DNA from: Metalysinibacillus jejuensis
GTDB taxonomy: Bacteria > Bacillota > Bacilli > Bacillales_A > Planococcaceae
Length of the DNA: 45,937 bases
Reading direction: 5' to 3'
NCBI RefSeq assembly: GCF_003057615.1
Contig: NZ_QAFW01000017.1
Span: 1 to 45,937 of the forward strand
Positions 33,044-42,336 of this stretch are shown in pieces. Within the stretch, counting starts at the first letter, position 1. Every line of letters begins with the position of its first letter. Position numbers and translations under genes: made by a program. The notes under the pieces are model-generated. The model worked only from the letters and a program-made list of their open reading frames with translations, did not search any database and was not told where the DNA came from.

Positions 33044-34297
33044 TTGAGAAAAATCATATTGACACTTATGTTTTGGCTAACGCTATCGCTAAGCGCTTCT
33101 GCTAATTTACAGCAACAAATTGATGAGGCTGAGCCAGGCGCAACGATTGAGGTGACGGGCGAACATAGCGGTAACTTTCTCATTACAAAACCATTAACTT
33201 TAATTGGGAAAGATGCGACTTTACGTGCGACAGGGATGAAGCCGGCCTTAACGATCGACAACACGCAAGACGTGATCATTGATAATTTTAAGGTGATAGC
33301 TAATCAGCGTGGTATTGTAGTGAAAGATGTAGACAATGCCCGCATTGTAAACATCGCAGCGAGTGATATGCTTATTGGCATTCAACTTCACCGCAGTAAA
33401 AATATTGAGTTAGCCTATAATAGCATTGAAGGTACGGATGCACACTATGCGAAAAAAGGTAATGGTTTAGCGTTGTTTCAAAGTGAAGATTTACATGTGC
33501 ATCATAATCAAATAACGAAAGTGCAAGATGGCATTTATATCGAAGAAATTCAAGGCATTCATGTCCATGATAATACCGTTACAAATAGTCGTTATGGCAC
33601 GCATTTTATGTATAGCGATGCCGGCTTGGTAGAAAATAATACGTATGAGCGCAACGTAACGGGTTTAATGGTAATGATGGTAGATGGGTTTACAGCTCGC
33701 TATAACACATCTCGTTATCATAATGAAATGAACGGAAGCGGTGTGCTATTTTATGATGTAAAAAATGCTACGTTAGCGCATAATACGATTAGCGAAAATC
33801 GGCTGGGATTAGTGTTGCAAAAATGCGATACGGTACGCATAGAAGATAATGAGTTTTTAGTGAATCAAACTGCGCTAGAAGCGACGCGAGTAGATGATGT
33901 GAGCCTCGTGATGAACAATACATTTATCGGCAATATTTTAACAGCGCGTTCAGATAAGGAAGGCGTTACTTTATACGCTAATTATTATGACGACTATAAC
34001 GGTATCGATGCAGACGGCGATCGGTACGGAGATACACCTTATACTGCTTATTCAAGTTTTGGTCAGTGGATGGTGCGTCAACCTGCTTATCAATACTTTG
34101 TTGCTTCACCGAGTGTAGAGCTATTAACAGTGTTAGATCAGCAAACGCCTGTTGCACAGCACATGTTAGTCGATGATAAACCGCAAATGATAAAAAATGA
34201 AGCGCACATGATGGGCATTAATTATGCGCAAGCATTACTAGGTGGTCTATTACTTATGAGTACATTAATTGTTTGGAGAAAGGGGAGCAAGCGATGA
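33044..34297 (+). CDS. nosD: NosD copper-site assembly protein (parallel beta-helix)
   Basis: A 417-residue exported protein. A signal peptide (about 1-19, ending ASA) is followed by a right-handed parallel beta-helix of the carbohydrate-binding/periplasmic copper-binding type with repeated N-x-I/V and H-x-N turns, for example LHVHHNQITK and IHVHDNTVTN. A C-terminal membrane helix (about 393-410) ends in RKGSKR. NosD works with the NosFY transporter to build the copper clusters of nitrous-oxide reductase. The start is TTG 33044 with GAGGGGAT upstream. Its stop overlaps the next start (ATGA). Confidence 0.9.
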   Translation: MRKIILTLMFWLTLSLSASANLQQQIDEAEPGATIEVTGEHSGNFLITKPLTLIGKDATLRATGMKPALTIDNTQDVIIDNFKVIANQRGIVVKDVDNARIVNIAASDMLIGIQLHRSKNIELAYNSIEGTDAHYAKKGNGLALFQSEDLHVHHNQITKVQDGIYIEEIQGIHVHDNTVTNSRYGTHFMYSDAGLVENNTYERNVTGLMVMMVDGFTARYNTSRYHNEMNGSGVLFYDVKNATLAHNTISENRLGLVLQKCDTVRIEDNEFLVNQTALEATRVDDVSLVMNNTFIGNILTARSDKEGVTLYANYYDDYNGIDADGDRYGDTPYTAYSSFGQWMVRQPAYQYFVASPSVELLTVLDQQTPVAQHMLVDDKPQMIKNEAHMMGINYAQALLGGLLLMSTLIVWRKGSKR

Positions 34298-34749
34298 AGA
34301 AATATTTATTAGCAGCATTTGCTATCGTAATATTAGCAGGATGCGGTGATAAAAATTATGAGCCACGTGCATTAAACGAGGAAACGGACGTTTGTCAAAT
34401 TTGTCAAATGACGGTCGTACATCAAGACTTCGCTGGACAAATTATCGAAAAGAACGGTGATTATGAAGTGTTTGATGATATCGGCTGTCTAGTGGAAAAG
34501 TTAGAACGTGATCAACAAAGTGAAAAAGATGTAGGGGCAGCTTATATTAAAGATGCAAATACCGGTGAGTGGATTAATGTATTTGAAGCTACGTATTTAT
34601 ATGATAAAGAGTTTTGGACACCGATGAATTATGGCGTACTCGTATTTGAAGATGTAACAGAAGCAGAAGCTTATCGCTCAAAATCAGGTTACGGGAAATT
34701 GATGAACTTTGAAGACTTGCAAGGTTTTAAATGGGGCATTCATCAATGA
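34294..34749 (+). CDS. nosL: NosL copper chaperone lipoprotein
   Basis: A 151-residue lipoprotein with lipobox LAGC (C17), the Cu(I) motif C34-x-x-C37-x-M39 and FDDIGCLVEK, matching the NosL family. It carries copper to the NosDFY/NosZ system at the outer membrane face. ATG 34294 overlaps the nosD stop by 4 bases, with AAAGGGGAG upstream. It is more compact than the His-rich paralogue at 32317 and lacks any tail, so the two probably do different jobs or respond at different copper levels. Confidence 0.88.
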   Translation: MKKYLLAAFAIVILAGCGDKNYEPRALNEETDVCQICQMTVVHQDFAGQIIEKNGDYEVFDDIGCLVEKLERDQQSEKDVGAAYIKDANTGEWINVFEATYLYDKEFWTPMNYGVLVFEDVTEAEAYRSKSGYGKLMNFEDLQGFKWGIHQ

Positions 34750-35552
34750 TGTTTATTAAATTAGAGTGGAAACAAATGTTGCGAAGCCGTTGGATGCAAA
34801 TGGTTGGGGTCTTATTCACTTTTGTTTTCACTGCGATTGTCGTAATTCAGCAAATGGCATTACCTGAGACAGAAGGTTTTTCGCGCCAAACGGCTTCTTT
34901 TTTAAATTTACTACTTTTTTTACTCCCTCTATTTATTTTAACGATTGGTAGTATGAGTGTCGCAAGTGATATCGAATCGCGTTGGCTATCGCTATTAAAA
35001 ACCTACCCACTCACCATGCGTCATTATATTTTAGGAAAGTTTATAGCTACTGTTTTCGCATTCTTTTTAATTGTAATTGCAGCCTTTAGTGTCGTGTTGC
35101 TACTAGGTGGATTTTTAGGTGGGGTGACATTACCACCCGTGTTTATTTTTATTACGGTAGCAAGTATTTTTATTTTCTCAGCGCTGTCAGTTGTAGTAGG
35201 TGTAATCGCAAAAACAAGGCTATATGCCCTAGCGGTAGCGCTCATTATTTGGTCGCTGTTATTATTGTTAATTTCTTATGCGCTCATGGCGATTGGTACA
35301 GTCGTCGCAGGTCATGTATTGCAAAAAATTACGGTCGTCGTTATTCACCTTAATCCTGTGGAATGGCTGCGCTTTGGTTATTTGTTATTTGCTGAGCAGG
35401 CGAGCGTTCTAGGCCCTTCTTATTTTGACCTTATCGCATTTTATAATAGCACGCTTGGTAACATCGTATATTTCGCTGTAACCATTGCTTGGGTAATTGT
35501 ACCGCTAGCACTTGCGCGTCTATTAATTACAAGAAAGGGGAAGGAAGCATGA
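34746..35552 (+). CDS. nosY: NosY ABC transporter permease
   Basis: A 268-residue membrane protein with six helices of the ABC-2 type. The N-terminal FIKLEWKQMLRSRWM segment and the large loop between helices 1 and 2 are typical of NosY. It pairs with NosF directly downstream; NosDFY is needed to mature the CuZ site in nitrous-oxide reducers. Two ATG codons overlap the nosL stop (34746, 34749); I use the first. The ribosome site is weak (ATGGGG), so translation is likely coupled to nosL. Confidence 0.87.
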   Translation: MMFIKLEWKQMLRSRWMQMVGVLFTFVFTAIVVIQQMALPETEGFSRQTASFLNLLLFLLPLFILTIGSMSVASDIESRWLSLLKTYPLTMRHYILGKFIATVFAFFLIVIAAFSVVLLLGGFLGGVTLPPVFIFITVASIFIFSALSVVVGVIAKTRLYALAVALIIWSLLLLLISYALMAIGTVVAGHVLQKITVVVIHLNPVEWLRFGYLLFAEQASVLGPSYFDLIAFYNSTLGNIVYFAVTIAWVIVPLALARLLITRKGKEA

Positions 35553-36235
35553 TTGTCGAAGCGAAACATTTAGCTAATGCTTATAAAAATGGTAGAGGCT
35601 TACATGATGCAAGTTTCTCCTTACGTGAAGGTACAATTATGGCATTAGCAGGAGGTAACGGAGCGGGTAAAAGTACACTTATTCGATTGCTAACAGGGCA
35701 AGACAAACCAACCGCTGGCGAACTTATTTGGCATACAAGTCAAGATGTACGCTATATGCCAGATGATGTCGATTTTCCTGTTACACTGACAGCAGAGGAA
35801 ATTATCGCGTTATTAGCATCTTTAAAAAAAGTGAGTAAGGCCGAGCAAAAACAAGTATTAGAACGCGTCGGCTTATGGGAAGTTCGCAAGCAACGTGTGC
35901 AACAGTATTCAAAAGGGATGCGTCAACGACTAAATTTAGCGCAAAGTTTGTTAGGCGAGGGTAAACTGCTAATTTTAGACGAGCCTACGAATGGACTTGA
36001 TCCTTATTGGATAGCACAATTAAAGAAAATGGTAGACGAAGAGCGCGACAAAGGATGTACAGTGTTGTTTTCTACGCATCTTTTACCATTTGCTGAAAGC
36101 CTAGCTGATGATGTGTTAATTTTACATGAAGGTCATGTGCTAGCAACAGGTGAACTAAAGGAAGTCTTTGCGAAACATCAAGCACATGATTTAGAAACGT
36201 TATGGTTAGCTGAAATTGAACGAGAACGTGGCTGA
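35549..36235 (+). CDS. nosF: NosF ABC transporter ATPase
   Basis: A 228-residue ABC ATPase: Walker A GGNGAGKS (35-42), signature YSKGMRQRLNLA, Walker B LLILDEPTNGLD and FSTHLL at the H-loop. It starts in the nosY stop (ATGA) with GGGGAAGG upstream and is the last gene of the cluster. The signature is SKGMRQR rather than LSGGQ, as in other NosF/ABC-2 ATPases. It powers NosY. No nosZ, nosB or nosC follows; the next gene belongs to the MoxR operon with its own promoter. Confidence 0.87.
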   Translation: MIVEAKHLANAYKNGRGLHDASFSLREGTIMALAGGNGAGKSTLIRLLTGQDKPTAGELIWHTSQDVRYMPDDVDFPVTLTAEEIIALLASLKKVSKAEQKQVLERVGLWEVRKQRVQQYSKGMRQRLNLAQSLLGEGKLLILDEPTNGLDPYWIAQLKKMVDEERDKGCTVLFSTHLLPFAESLADDVLILHEGHVLATGELKEVFAKHQAHDLETLWLAEIERERG

Positions 36236-36256
36236 ATTATTCGGTCATGTCCTTTG

Positions 36257-36285
36257 TTGTCACAACACGGTGTTTTCGTTATGCT
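36257..36285 (+). promoter_or_regulatory. Sigma-A promoter of the MoxR operon
   Basis: TTGTCA (36257-36262), exactly 17 bases, TATGCT (36280-36285), 31 bases before the MoxR start. Confidence 0.7.
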
Positions 36286-36316
36286 AAGAAGAAGCAGTCG
36301 ATAGGAGGCTACAATA

Positions 36317-37261
36317 ATGAATGAAGAAGTGCAAAAAATTATTACAAATATCGAGCACGTGATGATAGGTAAAACAGATGTGGCAACACTTAGTGTAGTG
36401 GCATTGTTAGCGAATGGTCATGTTTTATTAGAAGACGTACCTGGCGTAGGAAAAACGATGATGGTACGTTCGCTTGCTAAGTCTATCAGCGCTAGTTTTA
36501 AACGTATACAATTTACACCAGACTTACTACCATCAGATGTGATAGGTGTTTCGATTTATAATCCACAAACGATGCAATTTGAGTATCGTCCTGGCCCTTT
36601 AATGGGCAATATTATTTTAGCGGATGAGATTAACCGTACTTCGCCTAAAACACAGTCTGCACTACTTGAAGCGATGGAGGAATCGTCAATTACCGTAGAA
36701 GGTGAAACGATGCCACTAGCAAAGCCTTTTTTTGTAATGGCTACGCAAAACCCAATTGAATATGAAGGTACGTATCCTTTGCCAGAGGCGCAGTTAGACC
36801 GCTTTTTATTAAAATTAAAGATGGGCTATCCTAGCGTAACAGAAGAGTATGAAATTTTAAGTCGGGTGCAAGAGGGTACACCAATTGAACAATTAGAAGC
36901 GGTCATGTCACTAGAAGAGCTACGCGCATTACAACAACAGGCAAGTGCAATTTTTGTTGATGCTACAGTAAGGGAGTACATTGTACAACTCGCAACAGCT
37001 ACGCGTACGAATCCTTATATTTACTTAGGGGTTTCACCTCGTGCTTCCATTGCTCTTATGCGTGCCTCAAAAGCATATGCGTTTATTCAAGGGCGCGACT
37101 ACGTCTTACCTGATGATGTACAGTATTTAGCACCTTTCGTCTTTAGTCACCGTGTGATTTTACAGCCGGAAGCACGCTATGACGGCATTAGTGCAGAAGA
37201 AATTATGATGCGTGTCATCGCAAGTGTTACCGTGCCTGCTAGAGGCTTTGCAGCGCGATGA
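36317..37261 (+). CDS. MoxR-family AAA+ ATPase (YeaC-like)
   Basis: A 314-residue AAA+ ATPase with Walker A PGVGKT (42-47), Walker B ILADEINR, the long MoxR insert with MEESSITVEGE, and sensor ATQNPIEYEGTYPLPEAQLDRF. MoxR proteins act as chaperones in assembly of partner complexes and are nearly always encoded with DUF58 and transglutaminase proteins, as here. The order MoxR-DUF58-TGase-guaA equals yeaC-yeaD-yebA-guaA of B. subtilis. AGGAGG precedes ATG 36317; the stop overlaps the next start by ATGA. The client is unknown. Confidence 0.93.
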   Translation: MNEEVQKIITNIEHVMIGKTDVATLSVVALLANGHVLLEDVPGVGKTMMVRSLAKSISASFKRIQFTPDLLPSDVIGVSIYNPQTMQFEYRPGPLMGNIILADEINRTSPKTQSALLEAMEESSITVEGETMPLAKPFFVMATQNPIEYEGTYPLPEAQLDRFLLKLKMGYPSVTEEYEILSRVQEGTPIEQLEAVMSLEELRALQQQASAIFVDATVREYIVQLATATRTNPYIYLGVSPRASIALMRASKAYAFIQGRDYVLPDDVQYLAPFVFSHRVILQPEARYDGISAEEIMMRVIASVTVPARGFAAR

Positions 37262-38391
37262 AGGTACGTAAATTACTACAAGTAATCGTGTTACAAGTAG
37301 TGGTATTTTGTTTTGCTATGTTTCAGGGAGGCTTCGTAAGCTGGTTTATTTTCTTTACGGTAACGCCTTTTTTAGTATACGCTGGCCTAATGTTAGTATG
37401 GCGCGAGAAAATTGTTTTTGTGCACCGCGAAATTACCCCAAACCAAATTACGAGTGGGGAAAGTGTAGAAGTGCACGTACATGTTCGTCGCAAAACTGTT
37501 TTTCCGATAGCTTATGCGATGTTAGAAGAGCATGTAAATCAGCCTAACTTGCAACATTTTAGACAAAATACAACACCCATTATTAAAATTGGAAGCTTTA
37601 GTCGCAATTTTATATGGACATATACATTAGAAAACTTGCCTCGCGGAGAATATCGCTTTGTAGGTGCTGACTTTTATGGCACAGACTTCTTTGGATTAGG
37701 GTCATTACAGGCGAGTGATACGAGTTCGAAATCTATCATTGTTTATCCTAAGCGCTATCCTATACGCTACGTTCCTATTCAAGCTGTTTATGAAGTGGGT
37801 ATGTCTACAACACCGCGCAGCAGCGTCAGTGATTCGACAATTGCTGTTGGGGTTAGAGATTACGAACAAGGAGACCGCCTATCTTGGATTCATTGGAAGT
37901 CGTTTGCGAAATCGCAACAACTTAGAACGAAAGAGTTTGAAGAGCGTCAATCCGAAGTTGTCGGCATAGTGGTCGATACCCGTACCTCGCCAAACTTTGA
38001 AGCGGTAGTTACGCTAGCCGCATCGCTAGCAACAACTTTCTTTAACGCTCAAGGTGAGTTAGCTTATGTCGCTACTAGTGATATAACACGCGTGATGCAT
38101 GTGCATCATAAAAATCATTTTGAAGACGTTTTATACCAACTCGCTACAGTACAAGTGACAGCAAAAACGATTAATTTAAGAGCGTTGCCCGTACGAGGGT
38201 TTGCTTCTTTATTATTTATTACAGCTCGCCTTGAAGATGAGGATATGGCTGTTTTTGCACACTATCCTTGCCGTGTCATTTGCTTCGTCTTTGAAGTGAG
38301 TAAAATCGCTTATGTAGCGCCTAATGTACAAATTATTCATGTCACGCCGCAACAGTATCATAATGTGTTACAGGAGGTGACGCGTAAATGA
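37258..38391 (+). CDS. DUF58 membrane protein (YeaD-like)
   Basis: A 377-residue protein with two membrane helices at about 7-47 and then a cytoplasmic or surface domain. The DUF58 signature is GVRDYEQGDRLSWIHWK (D206 in DRLSW). The C-terminal part has the von-Willebrand-A-like pattern with VGIVVDTRTSPNFE. It likely partners the MoxR ATPase. It overlaps both neighbours by 4 bases (ATGA at each end), so the three proteins are made together. No enzymatic role is established for DUF58. Confidence 0.9.
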   Translation: MKVRKLLQVIVLQVVVFCFAMFQGGFVSWFIFFTVTPFLVYAGLMLVWREKIVFVHREITPNQITSGESVEVHVHVRRKTVFPIAYAMLEEHVNQPNLQHFRQNTTPIIKIGSFSRNFIWTYTLENLPRGEYRFVGADFYGTDFFGLGSLQASDTSSKSIIVYPKRYPIRYVPIQAVYEVGMSTTPRSSVSDSTIAVGVRDYEQGDRLSWIHWKSFAKSQQLRTKEFEERQSEVVGIVVDTRTSPNFEAVVTLAASLATTFFNAQGELAYVATSDITRVMHVHHKNHFEDVLYQLATVQVTAKTINLRALPVRGFASLLFITARLEDEDMAVFAHYPCRVICFVFEVSKIAYVAPNVQIIHVTPQQYHNVLQEVTRK

Positions 38392-40517
38392 TACAGAAAA
38401 TAGTACCCAAATTATTTGTTTACAGCTTACTTTTTTTACTGTTACGTGAATGGTTGTTACCTGTAGTAGCACTTACCAATACGGGCTATGTTACGTACAT
38501 CGTCGGCTTTGTAGGCGTGGCGTTATTATTACGCTTAATTAATGCCCATTGGCTAATAACAACGGTTGTGCAACTCAGTTACATTATTATATTTATTTTT
38601 TACGTTTATACCGATAATATGCAGCTGCTATCGAGCGATGCTTGGCATTTCTTTTTAACAGAATGGCGTAGAAATTTACAAGCGATTTTTGCGCTAGAGT
38701 TAGGACAAGTGACGGATGTTTTTAGAAGTGTATTGCTTTTTATTTTAATTTGGATGCTCGTTTATTTAGTGCACCAGTGGGTGACGATGGGCTATAACAT
38801 TTTTTATTTTTTTGCTATGACTGTATTTTTTATTGCGACACTTGATACGTTTACAGCATATGACGGGCAACGCTCAATCATTATTGTTATGTTTACAGGC
38901 TTCCTGCTCATAGGTGCTTTGTTTATTAAGCGATTAGCAAGACAAACGCAAGATCACCTGTCTTTATGGTATCGCTTACGTCTGTATATTCCTTTTGCTA
39001 TGCTCATTATTGGCGTAATTGGTATCGGTATATTTTTACCAAAATCGGGGCCTACATGGGCAGACCCCGTAGCGTATATAACGAATGGTAAAGTGAGTGA
39101 TACAACGCAGCGTAAAGTAGGCTATGGTGACGATGATACGCGCCTAGGTGGTAGCGTAGCAGATGACGATACGTTAGTATTTATAGCTGAAGCAGAGCGC
39201 TCGCATTATTTTAGAATTGAAACAAAAGATACGTATACTTCTAAAGGATGGGTGCAACAAATTAGCGAAGAAACGCTAGTGCCTTATCAAACAGGAGATA
39301 CGATTGATTCATCTTTTATACATGGCGATGAAAAAGAAAAGGTAACAATTTATAATACGGAAGTCGCAAAAAAGGCAGGCTTTATCGTTCAACCTTATGC
39401 TACAGTCGAAGTGAAGAGTGTAAAGGGAGCGCTAACCTTTAATCAAGGTACCGAAAAAATGACGACGGACAAGTCACTTGCCACATATGAGTCCATTTAT
39501 AGCCCTATGCATTTTATGTATGAGGATATCGTCCAAACCGATGATATTGCGCTCGAGGTACTGCCAGCCGAATTCGACCGCTTTTTACAACTTCCTGCAT
39601 TATTGCCACAACGCATCGTTGATTTAGCACAACAAGTAACAGAAGATAAGCCTTATGTGTTAGAGAAAGCACAAGCTATTGAAGACTATTTTAAGCACAA
39701 TCAGTTTGTTTATGATAAACAAAATATTGCAATGCCAGAAGAAGACCAGGATTATGTCGATCAATTTTTATTCGAAACGAAGCGAGGGTATTGTGATAAT
39801 TTTTCTACCGCTATGGTCGTCATGTTGCGTTCAGTTGGGATTCCGGCACGTTGGACAAAAGGCTTTGCACCTGGAACGTTAAACGATGAGGGGCGCTATG
39901 CCATTACTAATAATGAAGCGCATTCTTGGGTAGAAGCGTATATTCCGGGGATTGGGTGGTTGCCATTTGAGCCTACTATTGGCTTTGAAGGAATCGACAC
40001 GATTGACTATACGACTGAACAGCAAGAACTCGAACCAACAGAGCCTGAACGAGAAACACCAGAAGCACAAGAAGAAGAGCAAACGGTTACTGAAGAAACA
40101 GCTAGTAAGCCAACGCTTTGGTCAAAAATTAACACATGGTTACAACAAAACACTTGGCTGTATTATGTACTTCTGATTGTCATTTGTTTAACTGTCCTTG
40201 CGATGGTGATATTACGTAAGCAGTGGTTGCCAGGCTATTATGTGCGTAAGTTTAAAAACAAAGCGCGCAATCGTGAAAACTTTATGACAACCTATACATT
40301 GCTTGTAGCTCAATTAGAGCGTTTTGGTTATGCGAGACGCACAGGTGAAACGCTTAAGCAATATGCCAAACGCATCGACGAAGCCTATGCTACAACAAAA
40401 ATGCAAGAGCTTACTGAAATTTATGAGCAGCTCGTGTATAGTGAGAGTGGGCAATCAGCCAATTATGAGCAGTTGCACGAAAGTTGGGAATATTTAATCA
40501 ATCGTACAACAGGTTGA
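38388..40517 (+). CDS. Membrane transglutaminase-like protein (YebA-like)
   Basis: A 709-residue protein with about seven membrane helices in residues 10-220. A large outer domain carries a transglutaminase core: C469 in RGYCDNFSTAM, H512 in NNEAHSWVEAY and E528 in PFEPTIGFEG, where Asp is more usual. An acidic Glu/Thr linker (about 540-570), one helix (about 585-605) and a C-terminal DUF4129-like cytoplasmic tail follow. Such proteins may cross-link or cleave proteins at the cell surface. It ends the MoxR-DUF58 operon and precedes guaA. Confidence 0.92.
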   Translation: MIQKIVPKLFVYSLLFLLLREWLLPVVALTNTGYVTYIVGFVGVALLLRLINAHWLITTVVQLSYIIIFIFYVYTDNMQLLSSDAWHFFLTEWRRNLQAIFALELGQVTDVFRSVLLFILIWMLVYLVHQWVTMGYNIFYFFAMTVFFIATLDTFTAYDGQRSIIIVMFTGFLLIGALFIKRLARQTQDHLSLWYRLRLYIPFAMLIIGVIGIGIFLPKSGPTWADPVAYITNGKVSDTTQRKVGYGDDDTRLGGSVADDDTLVFIAEAERSHYFRIETKDTYTSKGWVQQISEETLVPYQTGDTIDSSFIHGDEKEKVTIYNTEVAKKAGFIVQPYATVEVKSVKGALTFNQGTEKMTTDKSLATYESIYSPMHFMYEDIVQTDDIALEVLPAEFDRFLQLPALLPQRIVDLAQQVTEDKPYVLEKAQAIEDYFKHNQFVYDKQNIAMPEEDQDYVDQFLFETKRGYCDNFSTAMVVMLRSVGIPARWTKGFAPGTLNDEGRYAITNNEAHSWVEAYIPGIGWLPFEPTIGFEGIDTIDYTTEQQELEPTEPERETPEAQEEEQTVTEETASKPTLWSKINTWLQQNTWLYYVLLIVICLTVLAMVILRKQWLPGYYVRKFKNKARNRENFMTTYTLLVAQLERFGYARRTGETLKQYAKRIDEAYATTKMQELTEIYEQLVYSESGQSANYEQLHESWEYLINRTTG

Positions 40518-40543
40518 TTTTACACGCTTAAGTAGAGTAAAAT
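40514..40543 (+). promoter_or_regulatory. Candidate promoter of guaA
   Basis: TTGATT (40514-40519), 18 bases, TAAAAT (40538-40543), about 13 bases before the purine aptamer. Confidence 0.5.
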
Positions 40544-40555
40544 TAAACAAATATA

Positions 40556-40630
40556 TGCTTTCATATAAGTTTGGGGATATGGCCTAGATGTTTCTACGAA
40601 GTTACCGTAAATAACTTCTCTATGACGGCA
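40556..40630 (+). promoter_or_regulatory. Guanine-type purine riboswitch
   Basis: The aptamer reads TCATATAAG, GGATATGG, GTTTCTACG, ACCGTAAAT and TCTATGA in the order of the purine class. P1 is TCATA/TATGA and P3 is GAAGTT/AACTTC. The base that pairs with the ligand, after P3 in TCTATGA, is C, which means guanine rather than adenine. It controls guaA through the terminator at 40661-40690. Confidence 0.9.
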
Positions 40631-40660
40631 AGAGAGCAAGCTGCTTTTTTGTCTAAGATG

Positions 40661-40690
40661 GACGCGTACGAATTTTTCGGCGCGTCTTTT
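40661..40690 (+). terminator. Riboswitch terminator before guaA
   Basis: GACGCG pairs with CGCGTC (inner CGAA/TTCG), followed by TTTT. It lies between the aptamer and the guaA ribosome site at 40716-40723. Confidence 0.8.
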
Positions 40691-40729
40691 CGCAATAAGT
40701 AGCTTAACAATTATAAAGAGGTGGAAAAC

Positions 40730-42283
40730 GTGTCAAACAGTTCGATTATTACAGAACAAGAAAAAATCGTTGTACTTGATTTCGGTAGTCAATACAATCA
40801 ATTAATTACGCGCCGTATCCGTGAGTTCGGCGTATTTAGTGAATTACACGCACACACAACAACAGCAGAAGAAATCAAAGCTATGAATGCAACAGGTATT
40901 ATTTTCTCTGGTGGCCCTAACTCAGTTTATGGCGAAGAAGCATTCCATATTGATCCTGCAATCTTTGACTTAGGCTTACCTATTTTAGGTATTTGCTACG
41001 GCATGCAATTAATGGCGCACCAATTTGGCGGTAAAGTAGAAAGCTCTGACAAACGTGAATACGGTAAAGCAGACATTAGCCTTACAGCAGATAGCACGCT
41101 ATTTGGCGACCTACCAACAAACCAAGTCGTATGGATGAGCCACGGTGACCACGTAACAGTAGCACCAGAAGGTTTCACAGTAAACGTAACAAGCCCATCT
41201 TGCAAAATTGCAGGTATGGTAAATGAAGAACGTAAAATGTATGCTGTACAATTCCACCCAGAAGTACAACACTCTGTACATGGTAACGATTTATTACGTA
41301 ACTTCGTATTTGAAATTTGCGGTGCTAAAGGCGACTGGTCAATGCAAAACTTTATTGACATCGAAATCGCTAAAATCCGTGAAACAGTAGGCGATAAAAA
41401 AGTACTTTGTGCATTATCAGGCGGCGTAGACTCTTCAGTTGTAGCTGTACTTATCCACAAAGCAATCGGCGACCAATTAACATGTATTTTCGTTGACCAC
41501 GGTTTATTACGTAAAGGCGAAGCGGATCAAGTAATGGAAACATTATCAGATGGCTTTAACTTAAATATTATTAAAGTAGACGCACAACGTCGTTTCCTAG
41601 ATAAATTAGCTGGCGTTTCTGATCCAGAGCAAAAACGTAAAATCATCGGTAACGAATTTATTTACGTATTTGATGACGAAGCATCAAAACTTGAAGGTAT
41701 TGATTATTTAGCACAAGGTACACTTTACACTGACATTATCGAGTCAGGTACAGCGACAGCGCAAACAATCAAATCACACCATAACGTAGGCGGTCTTCCA
41801 GAAGACATGGAATTTGAGTTAATCGAGCCACTTGCTGCGTTATTTAAAGACGAAGTACGCGCACTAGGTACAGAAATGGGTATGCCAGACCACATCGTAT
41901 GGCGTCAACCATTCCCAGGTCCTGGTCTTGGTATCCGTGTACTTGGCGAAATCACAGATGAAAAGCTTGAAATCGTACGCGAATCAGACGCTATCCTACG
42001 TGAAGAAATCGCTAACCACGGTTTAGAGCGTGACATCTGGCAATACTTCACAGTACTACCTAACATCCAATCAGTAGGTGTAATGGGCGACCAACGCACA
42101 TACGATCACACAGTAGGTATCCGTGCTGTAACATCAATCGACGGCATGACTTCTGACTGGGCACGTATCCCTTGGGAAGTGCTAGAAGTAATCTCTCGTC
42201 GTATCGTTAACGAAGTACCACACGTTAACCGTATCGTCTATGACATCACATCTAAGCCACCAGCAACGATTGAGTGGGAATAG
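40730..42283 (+). CDS. guaA: GMP synthase (glutamine-hydrolysing)
   Basis: A 517-residue enzyme making GMP from XMP, ATP and glutamine. The class I glutaminase domain has nucleophile C89 (GICYGMQ) and the HPE motif in QFHPEV. The ATP-pyrophosphatase domain has LSGGVDSS, and the C-terminal dimer domain ends [10 protein letters not shown] chose GTG 40730 with AGAGGTGG 6 bases before. An in-frame GTG at 40721 lies in that site. Codons are notably richer in C-ending choices than the neighbours, as in strongly expressed genes. The very end of the gene is a known attachment site for genomic islands, and an integrase gene lies just beyond on the other strand. Confidence 0.97.
   Translation: MSNSSIITEQEKIVVLDFGSQYNQLITRRIREFGVFSELHAHTTTAEEIKAMNATGIIFSGGPNSVYGEEAFHIDPAIFDLGLPILGICYGMQLMAHQFGGKVESSDKREYGKADISLTADSTLFGDLPTNQVVWMSHGDHVTVAPEGFTVNVTSPSCKIAGMVNEERKMYAVQFHPEVQHSVHGNDLLRNFVFEICGAKGDWSMQNFIDIEIAKIRETVGDKKVLCALSGGVDSSVVAVLIHKAIGDQLTCIFVDHGLLRKGEADQVMETLSDGFNLNIIKVDAQRRFLDKLAGVSDPEQKRKIIGNEFIYVFDDEASKLEGIDYLAQGTLYTDIIESGTATAQTIKSHHNVGGLPEDMEFELIEPLAALFKDEVRALGTEMGMPDHIVWRQPFPGPGLGIRVLGEITDEKLEIVRESDAILREEIANHGLERDIWQYFTVLPNIQSVGVMGDQRTYDHTVGIRAVTSIDGMTSDWARIPWEVLEVISRRIVNEVPHVNRIVYDITSKPPATIEWE
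42272..42283 (+). other. Putative attachment (att) core at the guaA 3' end
   Basis: GAGTGGGAATAG spans the last codons and stop of guaA. The guaA 3' end is a recognised integration site of genomic islands, whose integration recreates these codons. An integrase frame ends 12 bases further on. I saw no second copy in the window, so the far junction would lie beyond the right edge. The exact core cannot be fixed without that copy. Confidence 0.5.
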
Positions 42284-42288
42284 TAGTA

Positions 42289-42336
42289 GGAGAGTTAGAA
42301 ACCCTTGATATATAAGGGTTTCTGACTCCCTTTTTT
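42289..42336 (+). terminator. Terminator after guaA
   Basis: AGTTAGAAACCCTT pairs with AAGGGTTTCTGACT, then CCC and six T. The last codons of the frame-restored integrase run through this hairpin on the other strand. Confidence 0.9.

Noticed and set aside
40996-41460. 154-codon open frame on the minus strand inside guaA
   Set aside because: Antisense shadow of guaA caused by its biased codons; no ribosome site or family motif.
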